Shown piece by piece: positions 7,586-13,837 of a stretch of DNA of 56,544 nucleotides. The DNA is from Azospirillum sp. TSO22-1 (GTDB taxonomy: Bacteria; Pseudomonadota; Alphaproteobacteria; Azospirillales; Azospirillaceae): the NCBI RefSeq assembly GCF_003116015.1, contig NZ_LGQZ01000117.1, forward strand, positions 1 through 56,544. Direction: 5' to 3'. How positions within the stretch are numbered: the stretch's first letter is position 1; each line of letters opens with the position of its first letter. Made by a program: the position numbers and the translations under genes. The notes under the pieces were generated by a model that was not told where the DNA came from, did not search any database, and worked only from the letters and a program-made list of their open reading frames with translations.

Positions 7586-8968
7586 TCAGCGCGGCAACAG
7601 CGCCGCCATCTCGTCGATGACGTCGTCGAAGCGGAAGCGCCCCTCGGTCAGCCGGTGGAAGTTGTGTTCCATCTCCGGCAGCAGGTCGGCGTAGAGGTCG
7701 CGCGCTCCGGCTGGTGACAGGGCGGCGAGGCGGGCCGCCTCCTCGAAGGCCGCGTGCAGGCGGTCGCCGTGGTGGGCGATGTCGTCGTAGGACTCGTCGA
7801 TGCGCCGGCCGAAGGTCCGGAATCCCATGGCGCGCAGCGCGCTCAGCGCCCCGCGGTTGCCCATCAGCAGCATCGGCTGCAGGTACACCAGCGGCTTGAA
7901 GCCCTTCTCCGACACGTACAGCAGGTCGTCGGCGAAGTAGAAGGTCTCGCTGGTCAGGTTGACGTAGCTGTCGTCGTACGGGAACAGCCGCGGCTGTACG
8001 AAGAACAGGTTGACGTACACCTGACCGATAGCGTCCATCGGGTCGCCGATGTCCACCGACAGCGGCAGCCGGCGGTGCAGCGCGAACCACGCGTCGCGCT
8101 CCGCCGCCATCTCCTGCGGCCAGGTCTCGGCGCCGTTGAGGTTGCGGTCCATCAGCGGGAAGCTGACGTGGCCGCGCTCCAGCAGCCCGGCCGCCGCCAG
8201 CCACGACACCGCCAGCTGGCGGTGCAGCCGCGGCTGGCTGTTCAGGTTCATGTAGCTCTTGCCGCGCAGGTGGCCGGAGGCCAGTTCGCGCCGCACCCGC
8301 TCCGGCGTCTGGTAGCGCGCCTCGTAGGGCTGCGCGGCGGGGCCGAGCGACAGGCGCGTCACCCACGACACCGGGTCGATGGTGCCCGACAGCTCCAGTC
8401 CCCGCGCCTGCAGCCGGTGCGTCTCGCGCACGAAGGCGGCCCAGAACTCGACGGCGCGGTACTGCACCGTCTCCGTCTCGTCCAGCCCCTGCGCCGTTCG
8501 CCATGCCGTGAACTCGCCCTCGCCGGCGAGGTTGCCGTTCAGCAGGAAGACGCGCTCCGGCGGCAACCCGTGTACTGCGATGAAGCTCTGCACGAGGTCG
8601 AAGACCGTGCGTTCCCCGTCCTCGAAGCGCAGCGAGCGCGGCTCGTGGCCGAAGAACAGGACGATCACGGCGCGCCCGCCGCGCACCGCGTCGAGCACCG
8701 CGGCCGACACCCCCTCGGCGACCGGCGGCCGGCCGGACTCGTAGGAGTCCATGAAGCGGTAGTCGAACTCGATGGGATAGAGGAACGGCGTGCCGTCCGT
8801 TGCGCAGGTGGCGGCGGCGGCGATGCGGAAGCGGTCGGGCGCCATCGCCGCGTAGGCGGAGAGCATCGCCGCCAGCGTCCGCCCGCGCCGCGGCGTCGGC
8901 GCGTTGGCCAGCATCTCGTACGCGGCGTCGCCGGTTGCGCGCAGATGGTCGTAGGCAACGGTGATCAT
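7586..8968 (-). CDS. Uncharacterised 460-aa protein with glycosyltransferase-like C-terminus
   Basis: No signal peptide or membrane segment is visible. The N-terminal half is not recognisable. The C-terminal third has a pattern seen at the sugar-nucleotide side of GT-B enzymes and in many uncharacterised phage or bacterial glycosyltransferase-like proteins: YVSEKGFKPLVYLQPMLLMG, then ALRAMGFRTFGRRIDESYDD. A DSYVNLTSETFYF segment precedes it. The start codon overlaps the stop of the upstream methyltransferase gene (ATGA), so they are co-translated. The position between chemotaxis and flagellar genes would suit modification of flagellin or a surface glycan, but that is inference. Coding status is secure from length and coupling; function is weak. 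Confidence 0.7.
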   Translation of the reverse strand: MITVAYDHLRATGDAAYEMLANAPTPRRGRTLAAMLSAYAAMAPDRFRIAAAATCATDGTPFLYPIEFDYRFMDSYESGRPPVAEGVSAAVLDAVRGGRAVIVLFFGHEPRSLRFEDGERTVFDLVQSFIAVHGLPPERVFLLNGNLAGEGEFTAWRTAQGLDETETVQYRAVEFWAAFVRETHRLQARGLELSGTIDPVSWVTRLSLGPAAQPYEARYQTPERVRRELASGHLRGKSYMNLNSQPRLHRQLAVSWLAAAGLLERGHVSFPLMDRNLNGAETWPQEMAAERDAWFALHRRLPLSVDIGDPMDAIGQVYVNLFFVQPRLFPYDDSYVNLTSETFYFADDLLYVSEKGFKPLVYLQPMLLMGNRGALSALRAMGFRTFGRRIDESYDDIAHHGDRLHAAFEEAARLAALSPAGARDLYADLLPEMEHNFHRLTEGRFRFDDVIDEMAALLPR

Positions 8969-9918
8969 GGGCGATCCATAGCACGCGCGGTCATCACCGC
9001 CCAGGGCGTCGGCGTGCCGCGCGTCTCCCAGACGGCGAGCGCCCGGTCCTCGGCGCCCAGCCCGGCCAGCGGGGCGGGCAGGGCGGAGGCGTCGGGCACG
9101 CGGTTCGGCACCACGGTCACCGCGTGGGTGGACCGGAAGCGCCCGGCGATCAGCCCGGCCATGTCCGGCCGGGCGAAGGGGTGCAGCTCAGCGAGCACGT
9201 CGAAGCCGGCCAGCGCCGGGAAGCGTTCCGGGTCGAGCAGCGCCTCCTCGAAGCCTTCGACGTCGCAGACCACCAGCACCCGCCGTCCGGCGAAGGCGGC
9301 GAAGTCGGCGCCCTCGAAACGGCCGCCGACCACCACGCGGCCGGCGACGCCGTTGGCCGCGGCCAGCCGGCGGCAGGCGTCGAGCGCGGCCGGGTCGATG
9401 TCGCGGGCGTGCACGGTCGCCCACGGCCAGCGCCGCGCCAGCCCGACGGCGTAGTAGCCCTCGGCGCAGCCGACGTTGATGACCACATCGTGCCGACGCG
9501 CCGCCAGGGCGTCGAGGTGCGGGTGCAGCTCCGCCTCGTAGCAGCCGAGCATGCGCGGCAGGTAGCAGCCTTCGCTGACCGTCCCGTCGAACGCCATGCC
9601 GGCGAACGGGCCGCCCAGCACCCGCGGCCCGTGGGCGTCCAGCAGCATGGCGCGCAGCACCGACGCCCGCCGGGCCCAGGCGCCCTCCGCGAACTCCGGG
9701 TGCAGCAGGGCGAGGCGGCGGTACGCGTCGAGCAGCGCCGGCCACGCGCGCTCCTCCGCCAGCGCCTGCGAGAGCCGGGCGTAGCCGGCATCGAAGTCGG
9801 GCATGACCGCCAGCACGCACCGCAGGCAGGCGGCCGCCGCCGGGGGGCGGCCGGCCTTCAGGTGGGCGTCGCCCATGTTGAGCGCCGCGCGGGCCAGGGC
9901 AAGGAGGATGGCGTCCAT
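8965..9918 (-). CDS. SAM-dependent methyltransferase with TPR-like N-terminus (FkbM-like)
   Basis: 317 aa. The first 90 residues are Ala/Leu-rich paired helices like tetratricopeptide repeats (AALNMGDAHLKAGRPPAAAA). The rest is a class I methyltransferase fold: DVVINVGCAEGYYAVGLARR is the glycine-rich SAM loop, followed by TVHARDIDPAALDACRRLA and the strand VLVVCDVEGFEEALL. The DVEG motif is typical of FkbM-like enzymes, which O-methylate sugars or other small substrates. I chose the ATG at 9918 (MDAILLALARAAL); an upstream in-frame ATG would add a Pro-rich 18-residue tail. It is coupled to the downstream 460-aa gene and divergent from a second methyltransferase gene. Confidence 0.72.
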   Translation of the reverse strand: MDAILLALARAALNMGDAHLKAGRPPAAAACLRCVLAVMPDFDAGYARLSQALAEERAWPALLDAYRRLALLHPEFAEGAWARRASVLRAMLLDAHGPRVLGGPFAGMAFDGTVSEGCYLPRMLGCYEAELHPHLDALAARRHDVVINVGCAEGYYAVGLARRWPWATVHARDIDPAALDACRRLAAANGVAGRVVVGGRFEGADFAAFAGRRVLVVCDVEGFEEALLDPERFPALAGFDVLAELHPFARPDMAGLIAGRFRSTHAVTVVPNRVPDASALPAPLAGLGAEDRALAVWETRGTPTPWAVMTARAMDRP

Positions 9919-10026
9919 GGCCGGCCATGGTGCCGGAACATGGCCCGCAGGGGAAGGGGACGGCCTTGTCACGCGCCCGGACCCTCCCTAAGCTGGCCGT
10001 CCTGCAACGAGCCGGGACCCGCCCCA

Positions 10027-10668
10027 ATGGAGCAGTTCGCGCTTCCGTCCATCGGTTTGTCCATCGAGCCCGAAGCCGCGCGCTTCATCCTGGAATGGGC
10101 CGTCAGCGACGAACCGCGCTTCCCGCCCGACCTTCTGAAGCGCATGGGCCTGGTCCACTGCATGGTGAACCGCGGCTATTCCTGCTTCGTTGAAACCGGC
10201 ACGTACCTCGGCGACACCACGGACGCCATCGCCGCGCTGCTGAAGTGCCGGGTCTTCACCATCGAACTGGACGACGAACTGTACCGCAAGGCGTGCGGGC
10301 GCTTCGCCGGCAACGACCGCATCACCTGCCTGCACGGCGACAGCGCCACCCAGCTCGACACGATTCTCCAGGGGCTCGACCAGCCGGCTCTGTTCTGGCT
10401 GGACAGCCATTACGCGGGGGAGGGGACGGCGCACGGCAACATCGTCTCGCCGATTCTGGCGGAGCTGGAATGCCTGCGCCGGGCGCGCGAGACGCGCCCG
10501 TACCTGATCGACGCCTGCTCGATCTACATCGACGACATGCGGCTGTTCGGCGTCGGCGACTATCCGCCGCTGGCCGACCTGCTGCGTATCGTCGAACGGG
10601 ATTTTCCGCGCCACCTGCGGACGATCCACAACGATGCGATGCGGATCGTGCCGAAGCCGTCGGAGTGA
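10027..10668 (+). CDS. Class I SAM-dependent methyltransferase-like protein
   Basis: 213 aa. The motif SCFVETGTYLGDTTDAIAALL is a SAM-binding-loop variant, followed by VFTIELDDELYRKACGRF (acidic end of the second strand), ITCLHGDSATQL, and PALFWLDSHYAGEGTAHG as the strand carrying the catalytic-face Asp/His. This arrangement is found in methyltransferases of glycan and secondary-metabolite loci. The substrate is unknown. It starts 108 bp from a divergent methyltransferase and ends convergent to ctrA. With 7586-9918 it forms a three-gene island of probable transferases. Confidence 0.7.
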   Translation: MEQFALPSIGLSIEPEAARFILEWAVSDEPRFPPDLLKRMGLVHCMVNRGYSCFVETGTYLGDTTDAIAALLKCRVFTIELDDELYRKACGRFAGNDRITCLHGDSATQLDTILQGLDQPALFWLDSHYAGEGTAHGNIVSPILAELECLRRARETRPYLIDACSIYIDDMRLFGVGDYPPLADLLRIVERDFPRHLRTIHNDAMRIVPKPSE

Positions 10669-10680
10669 TCGGACAGACGC

Positions 10681-10702
10681 GCGGCGGGCTTCAGCCCGCC
10701 GC
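10681..10702. terminator. Hairpin between convergent genes
   Basis: GCGGCGGGC and GCCCGCCGC form a perfect 9-bp stem around a TTCA loop. The loop contains the ctrA stop codon, and the structure lies 12 bp after the stop of the plus-strand methyltransferase. There is no T-run on either strand, so it may only pause or protect transcripts. Confidence 0.35.
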
Positions 10703-11419
10703 CTGCTGCGCCACCTTGGGCGGCGGCGCGTGGTGCATCTCCTCGTGCGGGTCGCGCAGCACGTAGCCGCGGCCCCACACCGTCTCGATGTAGTTGTCGC
10801 CCTGGGTGGCGGCGGCCAGCTTCTTGCGCAGCTTGCAGACGAAGACGTCGATGATCTTCAGTTCCGGCTCGTCCATGCCGCCGTAGAGATGGTTGAGGAA
10901 CATCTCCTTGGTCAGCGTGGTGCCCTTGCGCAGGCTCAGCAGCTCCAGGATGCCGTATTCCTTGCCGGTCAGGTGCAGCGGCTGGTTGTCCACCTCCACC
11001 GTGCGGGTGTCGAGGTTGACGGTCAGGCGGCCGGTGCGGATGACACTGTCCGAATGGCCCTTGGAGCGGCGCACGATCGCCTGGATGCGGGCGATCAGCT
11101 CGCGCTTGTCGAACGGCTTGGTCAGGTAGTCGTCCGCGCCGAAGCCCAGACCCTTGATCTTGTGATCCAGCTCGGACAGGCCGGACAGGATCAGGATCGG
11201 CGTGGTGACCCGCGCGGCGCGCAGCCGCCGCAGCACCTCGTAGCCGTCGATGTCCGGCAGCATCAAGTCCAGGATGATGATGTCGTAGTCGTACAGCTTG
11301 CCGATTTCGAGCCCGTCCTCGCCCAAGTCGGTGGAGTCGACGATGTACCCTTCGGACTGCAGCATCAGCTCGATGCTCTTCTGGACCGAGGTATCGTCTT
11401 CGACCAGCAGAACCCTCAT
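10691..11419 (-). CDS. ctrA: Cell-cycle response regulator CtrA
   Basis: 242 aa, OmpR/PhoB-type. The receiver at 1-115 has the acidic pair in VLLVEDDTSVQKSIELML, phospho-Asp51 in IIILDLMLPDIDGYEVLRRL, and Lys in DDYLTKPFDKRELIARIQ. The winged-helix DNA-binding domain at about 125-225 contains LHLTGKEYGILELLSLRKG, the CtrA-typical MFLNHLYGGMDEPELKIIDV and YIETVWGRGYVLRDP. CtrA binds TTAA-type motifs and controls division, replication and flagellar genes in Caulobacter; in several Rhodospirillales it mainly governs motility. It receives phosphate from ChpT, also encoded here. It is divergent from fliI across a TTAAC-rich region, suggesting that it regulates itself and the flagellar gene. The C-terminal His/Pro/Ala tail varies in the family. 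Confidence 0.96.
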   Translation of the reverse strand: MRVLLVEDDTSVQKSIELMLQSEGYIVDSTDLGEDGLEIGKLYDYDIIILDLMLPDIDGYEVLRRLRAARVTTPILILSGLSELDHKIKGLGFGADDYLTKPFDKRELIARIQAIVRRSKGHSDSVIRTGRLTVNLDTRTVEVDNQPLHLTGKEYGILELLSLRKGTTLTKEMFLNHLYGGMDEPELKIIDVFVCKLRKKLAAATQGDNYIETVWGRGYVLRDPHEEMHHAPPPKVAQQAAG

Positions 11420-11530
11420 TGGCGGAATCCCGACGTTGGTGGTGCCTTACCCATCCGAACCCTTCGAACCTTCCGTGACCCCGGTCACAGCCGACGACCG
11501 TCGGCCGGTCCTATGGTTGGCGGCACATGC

Positions 11531-11683
11531 TTAACAGGTTAGGTCGCTCGTTTACACAGGTTAACAGACGATTCAGCTTAACGCCAGCGCCGGAATGCGC
11601 TTCATTTAACGTTAATCTTTCCGGCCGATGATGACGCCAGTGCCGCAGAAAACCCAAATTTACTGCGGTTTTCAATGCTTAAC
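11531..11683. promoter_or_regulatory. TTAAC motif cluster between ctrA and fliI (candidate CtrA sites)
   Basis: TTAAC occurs at 11531, 11561, 11578, 11606 and 11679, all in the same orientation, within a 284-bp intergenic region of otherwise GC-rich DNA. TTAACGTTAA at 11606-11615 is a perfect palindrome, and ACAGGTTA occurs twice (11534 and 11556). The textbook CtrA site is TTAA-N7-TTAA; half-sites TTAAC are also bound. No copy shows the exact 7-base spacing, so the assignment rests on enrichment and on the flanking genes. Confidence 0.45.
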
Positions 11684-11703
11684 GCCGTTCCGGACCCGCT
11701 GCC

Positions 11704-13038
11704 GTGCCCGCCGACGTCGCCCGCCTCCTCGATGACATTAATGCGCTGCCGGACTACCGGCGGTTCGGCCGCGTCACCGCCGTGCTCGGCCTGCTGGTCG
11801 AGGTCGGCGGCATCGAGAAGGAGCTGTCGGTCGGCGGGCGCTGCATCGTCGAATCCCGCGACGGACGCCGCGTTCCCTGCGAAGTCGTGGGCTTCCGGCA
11901 GGGCCGGGCGCTGATGATGTCGCTGGGCTCGCTCGACGGCGTCGGGCTGGGATGTCGGGCCTTGGTGGCCGATGGTCAACCCGCGGTCTATCCCACCGAC
12001 GCATGGCTGGGTCGCGTCATCAACGCGCTGGGCGAGCCGGTGGACGGCAAGGGACCGCTGCCCAAGGGCCCCATCGGCATCCCGATCCGCAACACGCCGC
12101 CCTCGGCGCATTCGCGCGTGCGGGTCGGGCAGAAGCTCGACCTCGGCATCCGCGCCATCAACACCTTCCTGACCTGCTGCCGCGGCCAGCGCATGGGCAT
12201 CTTCGCCGGCTCGGGCGTCGGCAAGTCGTCGGTGATGTCGATGCTCGCCAAGTTCTCCGCCGCCGAGGTGGCGGTGATCGGCCTGATCGGCGAGCGCGGC
12301 CGCGAGCTGCAGGAATTCATCGTCGAGGACCTGGGCGAGGAGGGCCTGGCGCGCGCCGTGGTGGTCTGCGCCACCTCCGACGAGCCGCCGCTGATGCGCC
12401 GGCAGGCCGCCTACATGACGCTGGCGGTGTCGGAGTATTTCCGCGACCAGGGCCGCGACGTGCTGTGCATGATGGACAGCGTGACGCGCTTCGCCATGGC
12501 GCAACGCGAGATCGGCCTGTCCGCCGGCGAGCCGCCGACCACCAAGGGCTATCCGCCCACCGTCTTCGCCGAGCTGCCGAAGCTGCTGGAGCGCGCCGGG
12601 CCCGGCGTCGCCGGTTCCGGCTCGATCACCGGCCTGTTCACCGTGCTGGTGGAGGGCGACGACCACAACGAGCCGATCGCCGACGCGGTGCGCGGCATCC
12701 TCGACGGCCACATCGTGCTGGAGCGCCAGATCGGCGAGCGTGGCCGCTATCCGGCCATCAACATCCTGCGCAGCGTGTCGCGTACCATGCCCGGCTGCAA
12801 CTCGCAGCCGGAGAACGAGCTGGTCGGCCGCGCGCGCCGGCTGCTGTCGGCCTACGACAACATGGCGGAGATGATCCGCCTGGGCGCCTACCGCCGCGGC
12901 ACCGACCCGCAGGTGGACGAGGCCATCCATTACAACCCGGCGCTGGAAGCCTTCCTCAAGCAGGGGAAGCGTGAGGCCACCGATCTGGCCACCGGATACG
13001 CCCAGCTCGCCGAAATCCTCGGGGTGCCGTGGTCATGA
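11704..13038 (+). CDS. fliI: Flagellar export ATPase FliI
   Basis: 444 aa. FliI powers or regulates loading of flagellar subunits into the type III export gate, working with FliH and FliJ at the cytoplasmic base of the flagellum. It has an F1-beta-like fold: Walker A in GIFAGSGVGKSSVMSML (about 165-180), GERGRELQEF, the Walker B region DVLCMMDSVTRFAMAQREI, and the family signature GEPPTTKGYPPTVFAELPKL. The start is a GTG at 11704; an ATG 29 bases upstream is out of frame. The length is typical. The stop overlaps fliJ (ATGA). Confidence 0.93.
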   Translation: MPADVARLLDDINALPDYRRFGRVTAVLGLLVEVGGIEKELSVGGRCIVESRDGRRVPCEVVGFRQGRALMMSLGSLDGVGLGCRALVADGQPAVYPTDAWLGRVINALGEPVDGKGPLPKGPIGIPIRNTPPSAHSRVRVGQKLDLGIRAINTFLTCCRGQRMGIFAGSGVGKSSVMSMLAKFSAAEVAVIGLIGERGRELQEFIVEDLGEEGLARAVVVCATSDEPPLMRRQAAYMTLAVSEYFRDQGRDVLCMMDSVTRFAMAQREIGLSAGEPPTTKGYPPTVFAELPKLLERAGPGVAGSGSITGLFTVLVEGDDHNEPIADAVRGILDGHIVLERQIGERGRYPAINILRSVSRTMPGCNSQPENELVGRARRLLSAYDNMAEMIRLGAYRRGTDPQVDEAIHYNPALEAFLKQGKREATDLATGYAQLAEILGVPWS

Positions 13039-13469
13039 GCAGCCTGAAAACCGTCATCCGCCTGCACAAGTGGCAGCTCGACGAGAAGCGCCGCGCGCTG
13101 GCCGAGCTGCAGAACCTGCACGACCGCCTGGTCGCCGAGATGCACCGTTTGCAGCAGGAGATGCTGTACGAGCAGCAGGTCGCCCGCGCCGACCCGATGG
13201 CCGCCTTCGGCTACGCGGCGTTCGCCAAGGCGGCGCTGGAGCGCGGCCGGCGTCTGCAGGATTCCATCGCCCAGGTGGAGCAGCAGATCGCCGTCGCCAC
13301 CGAGGAGATGGCCGAGGCCTTCCAGGAGTTGAAGCGCTTCGAACTCGCCGAGGAGGAGCGCCTGAAGCGCGAACGCGAGAAGATCCGCCGCAAGGAGGAG
13401 GCCATGCTCGACGAGACCGCGCTGGTCGGCTTCCGCCGCCGGCAGGAGCAGGAGAACGCGGGGACGTAA
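13035..13469 (+). CDS. fliJ: Flagellar export chaperone FliJ
   Basis: 144 aa, almost entirely charged coiled coil (LHKWQLDEKRRALAELQNLH to RKEEAMLDETALVGFRRRQ), as in FliJ, the rod-like component that inserts into the FliI hexamer and recycles chaperones. Sequence conservation in this family is low; the call leans on length, coiled-coil character and coupling to fliI (ATGA overlap at 13035). A GTG two codons earlier (13029) is possible. It is convergent with the QueF-like gene, 7 bp apart. Confidence 0.85.
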   Translation: MSSLKTVIRLHKWQLDEKRRALAELQNLHDRLVAEMHRLQQEMLYEQQVARADPMAAFGYAAFAKAALERGRRLQDSIAQVEQQIAVATEEMAEAFQELKRFELAEEERLKREREKIRRKEEAMLDETALVGFRRRQEQENAGT

Positions 13470-13476
13470 CGTCCCC

Positions 13477-13824
13477 TCAATACCGCTCCATCCGCGCGAA
13501 CAGGTGCGGGTTGTCCCAGCCCGGCTGGCGGTCCTCGACCGCCACGCGGTGTCCGGCGCGCTCGGCGCGCACCTCGGTCCAGCGCGGCACCGCCTCGTTG
13601 CCGACGTCGTCCAGCACGGCCAGCACCAGCGCTTCCAGCCCGCCGGGAAACGCCGCCAGCTCGCCCAGGTAGGCGGCGAAGCCGGCCGGGTCGATCACCC
13701 AGCGGTCGGGGACGTAGCGCAGCTCCAGCCGCGTGCCGGGCTGCGGCTCGCCGGTCAGCGTCACCAGATAATCGTGGCGGGCGTCGGGGTTGGGCGCGGT
13801 GGTCAGGCGCTCGCGGCGGTACAT
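13477..13824 (-). CDS. Short cysteine-free QueF-like (tunnelling-fold) protein
   Basis: 115 aa. The sequence lines up by eye with the middle of the queuosine enzyme QueF (preQ0 reductase): NPDARHDYLVTLTGEPQPGT resembles the N-P...DY...TGQPD stretch, and LELRYVPDRWVIDPAGFAAY resembles the YVPD...VE..SLK.Y stretch, followed by a helix ending in LAVLDDV and a strand PRWTEVRAE. QueF uses an active-site Cys in a CPKTGQPD-type motif; this protein has no cysteine at all and is far shorter, so it should not reduce preQ0. It starts 13 bp after the stop of the fliK-like gene on the same strand and may be the last gene of the flagellar transcript. Coding status is firm; the QueF link is my reading and needs a profile search. 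Confidence 0.6.
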   Translation of the reverse strand: MYRRERLTTAPNPDARHDYLVTLTGEPQPGTRLELRYVPDRWVIDPAGFAAYLGELAAFPGGLEALVLAVLDDVGNEAVPRWTEVRAERAGHRVAVEDRQPGWDNPHLFARMERY

Positions 13825-13837
13825 GGCGGTCCTCCGC

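Noticed and set aside
7586..8968. Calling the 460-aa protein a flagellin glycosyltransferase outright
   Set aside because: Only the C-terminal motif suggests a glycosyltransferase and the flagellar link is positional; kept as uncharacterised.
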